Positions 13,391-21,574 of a DNA stretch of 64,000 nucleotides are shown piece by piece. Location of the stretch: the NCBI GenBank assembly GCA_002689445.1, contig NZGC01000094.1, forward strand, positions 1-64,000, in the 5' to 3' direction. Position 1 is the first letter of the stretch. Every line of letters starts with the position of its first letter. The DNA is from Gammaproteobacteria bacterium (GTDB taxonomy: Bacteria > Pseudomonadota > Gammaproteobacteria > Pseudomonadales > Azotimanducaceae). Below the pieces are notes generated by a model, which was not told the DNA's origin, made no database searches, and saw only the letters and a program-made list of their open reading frames with translations. The translations under genes were made by a program, and so were the position numbers.

Positions 13391-14461
13391 ATGTCTTTGT
13401 TGAGGTCTTACATCGTGTTCTGTCTGGTCGCTATGACTTCATTCTCCGTGACGGCGACTACCCTCCCCAACGTCAAGGCTGATGCTCCTGTTCGGTACAT
13501 CGTGCAAAGTGGCGACACGCTTTGGGACATTGCTGAACTGTATTTGACCGAAGCTTGGCATTGGCCCCAGATTTGGGCGGTAAATCCCGATATTTCAAAC
13601 CCACACTTGATTTATCCCGGGGATGAACTTCGCTTGATCGAAACGGAGGATGGCTACAAGGTCCAGTTGCAACGGGCTGATCGAGCAAAGGGTAATCGAA
13701 CGAAGGAGGCGGCCTCTAACGCCATAAAACTGACGCCATCGATTCGTTCGAGTGCCAAGCGAAGCGCTATTCCTGCTATTGCCTCGGATGATATTGCTCA
13801 GTGGCTTGGTCGGCTTCGAGTGGTTGCCAACGATGATTATGAGCGCGCGCCTTACATTGTCGCGGGAAATGATGGCAGGTTATTGTTAAAGCCCGGCGAT
13901 CTCATCTATAGCACCCAGGATGTCGCCTTGCCTGCGTCGAGCTACCGAATCTATCAGTTCGGCCAAACCTATCGTCATCCGAAATCCGGCAAGGCTCTCG
14001 GCACTGAGCTGTTGGAAGTCGGTCAAGCCAAAAAAGTCTCTGACAGCGGCGCCTTGCCCAAGTTAGAAATCACCTCTGCTAAGAAAGAAATTTCTCCTGG
14101 GAACAGGTTGATGATATCCGAAGAACGTGCCTTAGATCCGACATTGTTTCCGCGACGGAACCGGTCAAACTTGCGGGGCGAAATTATTGGCTTGCCAGAC
14201 CGTACCACCTTGGCGGCTGTGCGTGCGGTAGTGACCATTAACCTAGGTCAAAAAAATGGCCTTGTGACGGGAGATTTACTCGAGATTACCCAAGCAGGGA
14301 GCAGGGTAACCGATCCCATTGCGGGTCAAGAAATGAGGTTACCCGATAGGGCGGTGGGCAACTTACTGGTCTATCAAGTTTATGAACAGATTGCCTACGG
14401 ACTGATTCTCTCCGCTGATGAAGCCGTGAATGTCGGCGACGGCGTTCAATCTTTTCCGTAA
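13391..14461 (+). CDS. LysM domain protein, probably exported
   Basis: Secreted or periplasmic protein with one N-terminal LysM peptidoglycan-binding domain. The motif [17 protein letters not shown] runs into [18 protein letters not shown], the usual LysM shape. The remaining ~270 residues form a conserved partner domain seen in the LysM protein next to dprA in Pseudomonas. The ATG at 13391 is chosen because AAGGAAA (13378-13384) precedes it by 6 bases and it gives a tidy signal peptide ending near SVTA. In-frame ATG 13355 and TTG 13340 are alternatives giving a longer basic leader. Its exact role is unknown. Confidence 0.8.
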   Translation: MSLLRSYIVFCLVAMTSFSVTATTLPNVKADAPVRYIVQSGDTLWDIAELYLTEAWHWPQIWAVNPDISNPHLIYPGDELRLIETEDGYKVQLQRADRAKGNRTKEAASNAIKLTPSIRSSAKRSAIPAIASDDIAQWLGRLRVVANDDYERAPYIVAGNDGRLLLKPGDLIYSTQDVALPASSYRIYQFGQTYRHPKSGKALGTELLEVGQAKKVSDSGALPKLEITSAKKEISPGNRLMISEERALDPTLFPRRNRSNLRGEIIGLPDRTTLAAVRAVVTINLGQKNGLVTGDLLEITQAGSRVTDPIAGQEMRLPDRAVGNLLVYQVYEQIAYGLILSADEAVNVGDGVQSFP

Positions 14462-14568
14462 CGACTGCCTGAGATCACGGATCCGTCGCGCGGGCCGATT
14501 AAAATTTTGATCTAAATTGACATCGAATCCACCATGAGGCGAGTCGAGCCGATTCGTGTGTACTGCCA

Positions 14569-15426
14569 GTGCGACAATTGTTTCTTGATGCCTTACCTGA
14601 CAGCTTGCGGCAAATAACCGAGCCACCCGCGCACCTCTACACAGATGGTCCGCTCTTGCTCGATAATCAACCGCGTATTGCGATGGTGGGAAGCCGTTCT
14701 GCATCGTGGCAAGGCCTACACTATGCTGAGCAGATAGCCGCTCAAGTCGCTGCGTTAGGCCTTGTGATTGTGAGCGGCTTGGCTCGAGGTATCGATGCAG
14801 CTTGTCATCGAGGCGCGCTCTCCGTGGGTGGAGCGACCATTGCGGTTCTGGGGCAAGGCTGTGACGTGATCTACCCTAAAGAAAATGCAGCGCTCCATCA
14901 TCAGATTGCTTTAAAAGGGTTGCTGGTGTCTGAGTATGCGCCAGGGACACAGCCGCGTGGATACCACTTCCCCGCCAGAAATCGGGTTATTACCGGCTTA
15001 TGTGATGCGCTGATCGTGATCGAAGCAAAACAACGCAGTGGGTCTTTGATCTCGGCGCGATGGGCATTGGAGCAAGGCAAAGAAGTTTTCGCCGTGCCTG
15101 GAAGCGTCGGCCAAGGCGCATCGTCCGGTTGCCATGAGCTCATTCGAGAAGGTGCTTACTTGTTTGAGACCGTAGCGGATTTGTTTGCGGTGTTACCCCA
15201 ACTGCTTCCGAGGGACGCTAGCAAACCCACAAAAGGTCCAATGCCCTCAGGCAACCTTTCGCCTTTGCATGAAACCATTTGCGATTTGTTATCCTCGGGG
15301 CCCTTATTTGCCGGAACGCTATTTGAGGCCTTGGATGTGTCAATGCAAGCCCTGATGGCCGCGCTTCACCAACTTGAGAGCGACGGTAAAATCCATCGAC
15401 ACCAAGGCGCCTATTATTTGCAATAG
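14569..15426 (+). CDS. dprA: DNA processing protein DprA, N-terminally short form
   Basis: DprA binds incoming single-stranded DNA and loads RecA in natural transformation. The extended Rossmann core is complete: MVGSRSASWQG, SGLARGIDAACH, VLGQGCDVIYP, FPARNRVITGL and EAKQRSGSLISARWALEQG. A small winged-helix domain follows at the C-terminus. The start used is GTG 14569; the frame is closed by a TGA at 14518-14520, so at most 16 more residues are possible. Typical DprA is about 360 residues with an N-terminal SAM-like domain, which is missing here (285 residues). ComM, another transformation-linked protein, is encoded at 37.9 kb. Confidence 0.88.
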   Translation: MRQLFLDALPDSLRQITEPPAHLYTDGPLLLDNQPRIAMVGSRSASWQGLHYAEQIAAQVAALGLVIVSGLARGIDAACHRGALSVGGATIAVLGQGCDVIYPKENAALHHQIALKGLLVSEYAPGTQPRGYHFPARNRVITGLCDALIVIEAKQRSGSLISARWALEQGKEVFAVPGSVGQGASSGCHELIREGAYLFETVADLFAVLPQLLPRDASKPTKGPMPSGNLSPLHETICDLLSSGPLFAGTLFEALDVSMQALMAALHQLESDGKIHRHQGAYYLQ

Positions 15427-15494
15427 CATAGGACGCGATCGTGGTTTTGTTAGGGTAGGGATCTTTTGTCTGAAATGGCTATGTAGATCTGAGG

Positions 15495-15565
15495 CCAAAG
15501 GTTAGTGCCTTTGGGTCATTGGTTGCTGCCGGTTGACGTTCTGAATGGTCAATGGGCTTTTGACC
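15495..15565 (+). repeat. Two small stem-loops between dprA and purE
   Basis: CCAAAGG (15495-15501) pairs perfectly with CCTTTGG (15508-15514) over a 6-base loop. GGTCAA (15547-15552) pairs with TTGACC (15560-15565) over a 7-base loop. Neither is followed by a clear T-run, so their role (dprA 3' end, or nothing) is open. Confidence 0.4.
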
Positions 15566-15610
15566 CTGCCGGCCATCACGCTTTGCATTGTTGATTTTTA
15601 TCGCTTTTAA

Positions 15611-15640
15611 GTGACCTTCACTTCAACCAGCGCCTATAAT
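15611..15640 (+). promoter_or_regulatory. Sigma-70 promoter for purE
   Basis: A perfect -10 TATAAT (15635-15640) lies 18 bases after a partial -35 GTGACC (15611-15616, 4 of 6 to consensus). It predicts a start near 15647, about 20 bases before the purE ATG. No PurR-like operator was recognised. Confidence 0.6.
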
Positions 15641-15666
15641 AGCGCGTTCATCTTTGGAGAATGGTT

Positions 15667-16170
15667 ATGACTCAAAAATTTGTTGCGGTGCTGATGGGTT
15701 CGGATTCGGATCTCCCCATTATGGATGCTGCAATCAGTTTACTGAAACAGTTTAATGTCACGGTGGAAGTCAAAGTGACCTCAGCGCATAGGACCCCTGC
15801 AGAAACACAAGCGTATGTGCAAGACGCAGAGAACCGAGGCTGCCAGGCTTTCATCGCTGGAGCCGGTATGGCAGCACATTTGGCTGGCGCGGTTGCCGCA
15901 CAAACCACACGTCCGGTTATTGGTGTGCCCATAGATGCTGGTCCCTTACAAGGTTTTGATGCGCTCTTATCGACCGTGCAGATGCCGGGCGGAATTCCTG
16001 TGGCGACAGTGGCCATTGGTAAGGCAGGCGCCAAAAATGCGGCTTACTTGGCCGTACAGATGATGGCGCTCGCTGATGATGACTTGGCTGAGGCGCTCAA
16101 GAATGAGCGGGCTGAGAACGCGCGCAAGATTGTAGAAAAGGCAGAATCGATTGGTCAGCAGTACCTTTGA
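15667..16170 (+). CDS. purE: N5-carboxyaminoimidazole ribonucleotide mutase (class I PurE)
   Basis: Converts N5-CAIR to CAIR in de novo purine synthesis. The 167-residue protein has the class I signature MGSDSDLPIM near the N-terminus, SAHRTP (catalytic His, about residue 43) and GAGMAAHLAG. ATG 15667 is preferred over ATG 15661 because GGAGA (15656-15660) abuts the first but is 6 bases from the second. PurK, which makes N5-CAIR and often follows purE, is not adjacent; instead tsaC overlaps the 3' end by 20 bases. Confidence 0.95.
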   Translation: MTQKFVAVLMGSDSDLPIMDAAISLLKQFNVTVEVKVTSAHRTPAETQAYVQDAENRGCQAFIAGAGMAAHLAGAVAAQTTRPVIGVPIDAGPLQGFDALLSTVQMPGGIPVATVAIGKAGAKNAAYLAVQMMALADDDLAEALKNERAENARKIVEKAESIGQQYL

Positions 16171-16732
16171 AGCATCGCTTCCTCTAGGTTGTACGCGGAG
16201 CGCACTGAGGGAAGGCGCGGTCATTGCTTATCCGACCGAAGGGGTTTGGGGGTTGGGTTGTGACATCAATTCGGCCGCTGCGGTGAATCGAATTTTGTCG
16301 ATGAAGCAGCGACACCAAGACCAAGGTTTGATCATTGTCGCAGCCGCTGTGGAGCAATTTTCTGATTATCTAGGGCAACTGCGCGCCGACCAACGGGAAT
16401 GGTTAGACGAGATATGGCCGGGTCCGACGACCGTGTTGGTGCCGCATTTGGGTCGATGCCCGGATTACCTTTGCGGGGTTCATGAAACCCTAGCATTACG
16501 TGTATCTGCCCATCCTGTGGTCAGCGGCCTATGTTATTGGATGGGGTCGCCACTGGTTTCGACCTCAGCAAATCGTTCCGGTAAGCCGAGTCTCATGTCT
16601 TCAGAAGCCGTCATGACGGAGTTTGCTGGGGAAATTGATTTCCTGATTCCTGGACCGCTGGGTGGTCAGTTGGGTCCTAGCGAAATCGTCGACTTGAATT
16701 CTCGACAAATTTTACGGCCGAGAGTCAGTTAA
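16151..16732 (+). CDS. tsaC: Threonylcarbamoyl-AMP synthase TsaC (Sua5/YrdC family)
   Basis: Makes threonylcarbamoyl-AMP from threonine, bicarbonate and ATP for the t6A37 modification of ANN-decoding tRNAs. The 193-residue single-domain YrdC fold shows IAYPTEGVWGLGCD, WPGPTTVL, LALRVSAHP and STSANRSGKPS, matching substrate-binding blocks of TsaC. A TTG start at 16151, inside purE, gives the expected ~23 residues before the YPTE motif; no ATG/GTG fits as well, and the ribosome site is weak. tsaC-aroE is a common gammaproteobacterial pair, and aroE follows with no gap. Confidence 0.93.
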   Translation: MVSSTFEASLPLGCTRSALREGAVIAYPTEGVWGLGCDINSAAAVNRILSMKQRHQDQGLIIVAAAVEQFSDYLGQLRADQREWLDEIWPGPTTVLVPHLGRCPDYLCGVHETLALRVSAHPVVSGLCYWMGSPLVSTSANRSGKPSLMSSEAVMTEFAGEIDFLIPGPLGGQLGPSEIVDLNSRQILRPRVS

Positions 16733-17536
16733 ATGATCGAGCTCGCTGTTTTAGGTAACCCCATTGCGCATAGTCGGTCGCCAGAAATTCACCATTTGTT
16801 CGCGAAGCAATTCAACCTGGCGATTAACTATCAAAAGCGCGAGGTGCCTTTGGATGCTTTTGCGCAAGTTGTTCGTGAGCTTCAGGCTAAAAATCTAAAA
16901 GGTTGCAACGTTACGGTTCCTTTTAAAGCCGATGCATATCGAATCTGCGATGTCGTGACTGCGGAGGCTGAGGCTCTCGGTGTGGTCAACACGCTGATCT
17001 TTAGAGACCAACAAGTCTTGGGTGATAACACCGATGGCAGAGGCTTGATCTTGGATCTTGTCGAACATTTGGGCGTTGTCTTGGCGGGTAGCCGGGTATT
17101 GTTGCTTGGCATAGGAGGCGCAGCAAGGGGTGTTGTTCCTGCGTTACTGGCGTGCGAGCCAGAATGCCTGCATATTTGGAATCGCACGGAAGCCGTTGCG
17201 CAAGTCTACGCAGCGGATATGGGTGGGGTAGTCAGTGCACGACGGCCGTCCGAATTGTTAGCCGGATATGATTTGGTCATCAATGCAACGGCAGCCGGAT
17301 TGAGGGGGGCAGTTCCCGAGCTTCCCCCACAGATTATTGATCATCACACTTTCTGCTACGATCTCAGTTACAGCCCTCGATTGACACCCTTTTTGACTTG
17401 GGCAGAAACTTGTGGCGCGACGCTGCTTGCTGACGGCCTTGGCATGTTAGTCGCTCAAGCAGCCTTTTCGTTTGAAGTTTGGTTTGATGTGTTCCCTCGA
17501 GTTTTGCCCGTTTTGTCGCACCTAAAAGAGAAATAA
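16733..17536 (+). CDS. aroE: Shikimate dehydrogenase
   Basis: NADPH-dependent reduction of 3-dehydroshikimate in the chorismate pathway. In the 267-residue protein, NPIAHSRSPEIH forms the shikimate-binding block, GCNVTVPFK carries the catalytic Lys (around 65), GDNTDGRG holds the conserved Asp (around 102), and GIGGAARGV is the NADP-binding glycine loop. The ATG immediately follows the tsaC TAA, so the two are translationally linked. Confidence 0.96.
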   Translation: MIELAVLGNPIAHSRSPEIHHLFAKQFNLAINYQKREVPLDAFAQVVRELQAKNLKGCNVTVPFKADAYRICDVVTAEAEALGVVNTLIFRDQQVLGDNTDGRGLILDLVEHLGVVLAGSRVLLLGIGGAARGVVPALLACEPECLHIWNRTEAVAQVYAADMGGVVSARRPSELLAGYDLVINATAAGLRGAVPELPPQIIDHHTFCYDLSYSPRLTPFLTWAETCGATLLADGLGMLVAQAAFSFEVWFDVFPRVLPVLSHLKEK

Positions 17537-17555
17537 TCATGGACTATTCCCGCCG

Positions 17556-19604
17556 ATGAGTATGACCAACCCGCTATTGTCTCGCCGGGATTATCCGGCA
17601 TTTGATCTGATAAAAGTCGAGCATATTGAGCCAGCGTTGAAAACGATACTCGCTGAAAATCGTGCTGAGCTACAACAAATAAAGGGGGTAACCCACCCTG
17701 ATGATTTAGCCGAGGTCTTGTCGCGATTTGATCGACTCAATGCTCGGCTCGCTGAAGCCTGGGCGCCTGTGTCGCATCTGAATGCGGTGATGAATTCAGA
17801 CAGTCTGAGGGCCGCCTACAATAGCTGTTTGCCGTTGATCAGTGACTATGAGACTGAGCTCAATCAAGATGCTGATCTGTTTAAACTGTATCAACGCCTC
17901 GAAGCAGAGCAGCAAACACTGGGTCTGACGCTGGCGGAGAGGCAAGCGGTGACCAATGCGCTCCGCGACTTTCGCTTATCGGGCGTCGATCTACAAGGCT
18001 CGGATCGGGCCCAATTTGGAGCGCTGAAACAGCGGTTAAACGAAAACACCACTTTGTTCGCTGAGCACATTTTGGATGCGACTGACGCGTGGCATCTTTT
18101 GATTCAGAGCGAGGAGCGTCTCGATGGTCTGCCCAGCAGTGTTCTTGCACAGGCAGCACAGGCAGCGAAGCACAACCAGCAAGATGGATTTCGATTTGAC
18201 CTGAGTGCACCGAGTTACCTTGGGGTGATGACCTACGCTGAGGACAGAGCGTTGCGTCAGGAGGTTTATCTCGCGTTTGTTACCCGGGCTTCAGAAATTG
18301 GTCCTCATGGCGGACAGTTTGATAATACAGCGCTGATGGGCAACATCCTAAAGGATCGTCTCGCGCTAGCAAATTTGGTTGGATTTGAGCGGTATAGTGA
18401 GCTCAGCTTAGCGACAAAGATGGCTAAGTCGCCAGCCGAAGTCACAGAATTTTTAAAGGAGCTGGCGGCGCGTTCAAAGCCGGTCGCTCAACGGGATTTT
18501 GATGAGATTGCCGGTTTTGCCCTTGAGCACTTGGGTTTAGAGCAGCTGGAACCGTGGGACATCGCCTTTTGCGCAGAACGACTAAAGCAGAGTCGCTTTG
18601 AGCTATCTGAGGAAGAGGTGCAGGCCTATTTTCCTGCAAACCAAGTGATTGAGGGCTTGTTTAGCATCACCCAACAGCTTTTTGGGATAGAAGTGAAAGC
18701 CGTGACGGACATGCCTGTGTGGCACGATGATGTCACGACCTACATGATTTTACGGGAAGGCGTACCCTTGGCTCGGTTTTATTTCGATTTATACGCGCGG
18801 CCGAAGAAGCGAGGTGGGGCCTGGATGGCAGAGTGCGTGAATCGACGGTTTGACCCCGAGGTTGGCACAATCCTGCCAGTGGCTTTTTTGACCTGCAATT
18901 TTTCTCCGCCGGTCGAAGATCAGGCAGCACTGTTGCGCCATAGTGAGGTAGTTACCCTGTTCCATGAGTTTGGCCATGGATTGCATCACATGCTGACGCA
19001 AGTCGATTGTGGTGCGGTTTCCGGGATCAATGGCGTGGCTTGGGACGCAGTAGAGTTGCCCAGCCAGTTTCTGGAAAATTGGTGTTGGGATGCCGAGGCC
19101 CTGCGAGAATTGTCAGCGCATTTTGAAACGGGTGCCCCGATGCCGACAGACTTACTCGATAAAATGTTGGCCGCTCGAAATTTTCAGTCTGGAATGCAAA
19201 TGGTGCGACAGTTGGAGTTCGCCCTGTTCGACTTCAGGCTACACGATGCGGGAACTGAAGATCCAGAGGCGATCGCTGCTGTCCTGGAGGCGGTGAGGCA
19301 GGAGGTCGCGGTAGTGCCCGTGGCGTCGTTCAATCGTTTTCAGCATGGTTTTAGTCATATCTTTGGCAGTGTTGATGGTTACGCTGCTGGGTATTACAGC
19401 TATAAATGGGCAGAAGTGTTAAGCGCAGATGCTTTCTCCAAGTTCGAAGAAGAAGGCGTATTTAACCGTCAAACTGGCGAGCGGTTTCTCAATACCATAC
19501 TAGAGCAAGGCGGATCTCAGGATGCGCTAACGTTGTTCAGCGATTTCCGAGGGCGGTTGCCTAAGATCGATGCCTTATTGATGCACACCGGTATTGCCTC
19601 GTGA
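17556..19604 (+). CDS. prlC: Oligopeptidase A (M3 family zinc metallopeptidase)
   Basis: Cytosolic zinc endopeptidase that degrades signal peptides and short oligopeptides. The 682-residue length matches E. coli PrlC (680). The HEXXH motif is in HEFGHGLHHML at about residues 471-481, with the third zinc ligand Glu about 25 residues on (WDAVELPSQF). ATG 17556 is used; ATG 17562 is a close alternative. A six-codon frame (17539-17559) between aroE and this gene ends in a TGA overlapping the start ATG, which might couple translation. It overlaps yheV by 4 bases. Confidence 0.95.
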   Translation: MSMTNPLLSRRDYPAFDLIKVEHIEPALKTILAENRAELQQIKGVTHPDDLAEVLSRFDRLNARLAEAWAPVSHLNAVMNSDSLRAAYNSCLPLISDYETELNQDADLFKLYQRLEAEQQTLGLTLAERQAVTNALRDFRLSGVDLQGSDRAQFGALKQRLNENTTLFAEHILDATDAWHLLIQSEERLDGLPSSVLAQAAQAAKHNQQDGFRFDLSAPSYLGVMTYAEDRALRQEVYLAFVTRASEIGPHGGQFDNTALMGNILKDRLALANLVGFERYSELSLATKMAKSPAEVTEFLKELAARSKPVAQRDFDEIAGFALEHLGLEQLEPWDIAFCAERLKQSRFELSEEEVQAYFPANQVIEGLFSITQQLFGIEVKAVTDMPVWHDDVTTYMILREGVPLARFYFDLYARPKKRGGAWMAECVNRRFDPEVGTILPVAFLTCNFSPPVEDQAALLRHSEVVTLFHEFGHGLHHMLTQVDCGAVSGINGVAWDAVELPSQFLENWCWDAEALRELSAHFETGAPMPTDLLDKMLAARNFQSGMQMVRQLEFALFDFRLHDAGTEDPEAIAAVLEAVRQEVAVVPVASFNRFQHGFSHIFGSVDGYAAGYYSYKWAEVLSADAFSKFEEEGVFNRQTGERFLNTILEQGGSQDALTLFSDFRGRLPKIDALLMHTGIAS

Positions 19605-19798
19605 AACGACGCTTCATTGCAGGTGCGCAATGCCCCAATTGCGGCGAGCAAGACAGTCTTTATATCGAAGACGCTCAAGCGATGGATCGAGTGGCCTGTC
19701 TGGATTGCGATTACAAGGACGAGAGGCCTTTAGGGTCAGATGTTGAAGTTAATTCTAGTGATGTGTCGATCGTTCGTTTTAAACCAAGAACAACTTGA
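19601..19798 (+). CDS. yheV: YheV-family putative zinc ribbon protein
   Basis: A 65-residue protein starting MKRRFIAGAQCPNCG with a second pair CLDC, so a four-cysteine zinc ribbon (C11, C14, C33, C36 by count). It matches the YheV/DUF2387 family of unknown function. The GTG start lies in the last codons of prlC (GTGA overlap), a common gammaproteobacterial pairing. The last bases carry the -35 of the next promoter. Confidence 0.88.
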   Translation: MKRRFIAGAQCPNCGEQDSLYIEDAQAMDRVACLDCDYKDERPLGSDVEVNSSDVSIVRFKPRTT

Positions 19799-19823
19799 GG
19801 GTCGGAGTGCGCGAGGCTATACT
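19795..19823 (+). promoter_or_regulatory. Sigma-70 promoter ahead of the oxidase region
   Basis: TTGAGG (19795-19800) and TATACT (19818-19823) are separated by exactly 17 bases (4/6 and 5/6 to consensus). The predicted start is near 19830. It would drive the 55-codon frame at 19850 and possibly the cytochrome oxidase operon downstream. Confidence 0.6.
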
Positions 19824-19849
19824 TGCCGCCGCGCAAGGTAAGCAAAGTC

Positions 19850-20017
19850 ATGGAAGGCCATATTGAAAACTCAGATGCGCATCATCTCGCGCGCGAGGTC
19901 CCAGAGAAGATCGACGCGGCGATGAATGTGGAACCAAGATTGGCTGAAAAAGAGAGTGTCGTAATTGGGGTTAACAGAGCGATCGCCAAAACCCTAAAAG
20001 GCGCTAGCGGCGAATAA
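19850..20017 (+). CDS. Small hypothetical protein, 55 residues
   Basis: ATG 19850 is preceded by AAGGTAAG and the promoter above, and gives a 55-residue, charged, soluble-looking peptide (MEGHIENSDAHHLAREV...). No signal peptide, membrane segment or known family was recognised. It could be a genuine small gene at the head of the oxidase operon, or a chance frame within a decayed region; the following 370 bases contain no clear gene. Confidence 0.35.
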   Translation: MEGHIENSDAHHLAREVPEKIDAAMNVEPRLAEKESVVIGVNRAIAKTLKGASGE

Positions 20018-20386
20018 TTAATGACAATAAACCGCGCTGATAAAGGCCAGACGGAACGTCTATTGGGTGCAATCAGGCCGTAAAACGACGATAATCAGGA
20101 TTGATTTTCGGGGCGAGGCGGTCGTGTCGAATGAGCGTAAGAAAAGACGGCAGAAGAGAAGTTTGCAAATAAAAGAGAAGCAGATAAAGAAGCGTCAGCG
20201 GTAGAGCCAAAAGCAGTGCCAAAGGTAAATCGCAAAGAAGCTCAAAAAAGGGTCAAAAAACACCGCGTCGACCGCGCAATCCTAAGCGATTGCCTAGCGC
20301 GGATTACAAGAAGTTCCATGGTCAAGGGTGCAATGCCCAAGCCAATGGATCAGGACAGAGTGAATCATAGGTTGGAGTTGCTGGAC
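20018..20386 (+). other. Leader region of ctaC with Lys/Arg/Glu-rich open frames
   Basis: This stretch is purine-rich. Frame 20141-20386 is open without a stop into ctaC and reads as a K/E/A-rich peptide (EKTAEEKFANKREADKEA and onward); it has a GTG at 20216. A second frame (about 20189-20370) reads as an S/K/R-rich peptide ending at a TAG near 20370. Neither has a convincing start and ribosome site. It may be a decayed basic-protein gene or a long untranslated leader. Confidence 0.4.
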
Positions 20387-21565
20387 ATGACAAAAACACA
20401 AAGCAGTTTAGGTGCGGTTAGCCGAGTAAAACGAGTGGTTAAGCTACTGACTGCGTTGGCCGCATCGGTCGTGAGTACCCATGCATTAGCAGACTGGTCG
20501 GCTCTAAATATGACCAAGGGCGTCACCGAGATCAGCCGACAAGTTTATGACTTACACATGCTGATTTTTACCATCTGCGTTGTTATCGGAGTTGTGGTTT
20601 TTGGCATCATGATCTGGTCAATGCTGGTGCATCGTAAGTCGCTTGGTGCAGAGCCAGCATCGTTTTCTCACAGCACTAAGCTTGAATACGCATGGACCAT
20701 CATACCGATCTTTATTTTGATCGGTATGGCAGTGCCGGCGACGAGCACGTTAAGAGATATGTACGATGCTTCAGAGGCCGATATAGATATCGAAGTCCGG
20801 GGCTATCAGTGGAAATGGCAGTACAGGTACCTGAATGACGATCCAACTCAGGAAGTTAAATTCATGAGTGCCTTGCTCACACCGCCTGATGAATATTATA
20901 ACCGGACCCCAAAACGCGAGCACTACCTAGCTGACGTCGACAACCCTTTGGTCATTCCGATTAACAAGAAGGTTAGATTTTTGGTGACCTCTAACGATGT
21001 GATCCATTCATGGTGGGTGCCCGACTTTGCGGTTAAGAAAGACGCAATTCCAGGGTTTGTCCACGAGGCTTGGGCTAAGGTCGAAGAGCCGGGAATTTAT
21101 CGTGGGAAGTGCACAGAGTTATGCGGAAAAGACCATGGATTCATGCCCATCGTAGTCAAAGCGGTGGAGCAAGAAGAATATGAAGCGTGGCTGGCAATGA
21201 AACAGCAGGAAGCACTAGAAGTGTACGAGACTGTTGGAAAAACTTGGACGATGGCGGAACTGATGGAAACTGGGGAAAAAGTGTACGCCCAGCACTGCCA
21301 AACTTGCCATCAGGCCAACGGAGAGGGTATCCCGCCCGCCTTCCCTTCATTGGTCGGTCAAGGATTGGCGATCGGTCCAATCGACCCGCATATTGATATT
21401 GTTGTAAACGGGAAAGCCGGTAGTGCGATGCAAGCCTTTGCCGCACAGCTGAATCCCGCAGAAATTGCCGCCGTCGTAACTTATGAGCGTAACGCTTGGG
21501 GTAATGATGTTGGCGACCTAGTGCAACCTCGAGAAGTGAACGCACTAGTCAGTGGTGAAGAATAG
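20387..21565 (+). CDS. ctaC: Cytochrome c oxidase subunit II with fused cytochrome c domain (caa3-type)
   Basis: CuA-carrying electron-entry subunit of the terminal oxidase. The 392-residue protein has a signal peptide cleaved near THALA, two membrane helices (about residues 60-85 and 100-120) and the cupredoxin CuA site: HSWWVPDF, then CTELCGKDHGFM with both Cys, the His and the Met ligand. A C-terminal class I cytochrome c domain with CQTCH follows, making this caa3-like. ATG 20387 is preferred because GGAG (20374-20377) is 9 bases upstream and the signal peptide starts there, although the frame extends 57 codons further to a GTG. Confidence 0.94.
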   Translation: MTKTQSSLGAVSRVKRVVKLLTALAASVVSTHALADWSALNMTKGVTEISRQVYDLHMLIFTICVVIGVVVFGIMIWSMLVHRKSLGAEPASFSHSTKLEYAWTIIPIFILIGMAVPATSTLRDMYDASEADIDIEVRGYQWKWQYRYLNDDPTQEVKFMSALLTPPDEYYNRTPKREHYLADVDNPLVIPINKKVRFLVTSNDVIHSWWVPDFAVKKDAIPGFVHEAWAKVEEPGIYRGKCTELCGKDHGFMPIVVKAVEQEEYEAWLAMKQQEALEVYETVGKTWTMAELMETGEKVYAQHCQTCHQANGEGIPPAFPSLVGQGLAIGPIDPHIDIVVNGKAGSAMQAFAAQLNPAEIAAVVTYERNAWGNDVGDLVQPREVNALVSGEE

Positions 21566-21574
21566 GAGATTAAG

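Noticed and set aside
20216-20386. N-terminal extension of cytochrome oxidase subunit II
   Set aside because: The frame is open, but the signal peptide and ribosome site point to ATG 20387, and a charged 57-residue stretch ahead of a signal peptide is improbable.
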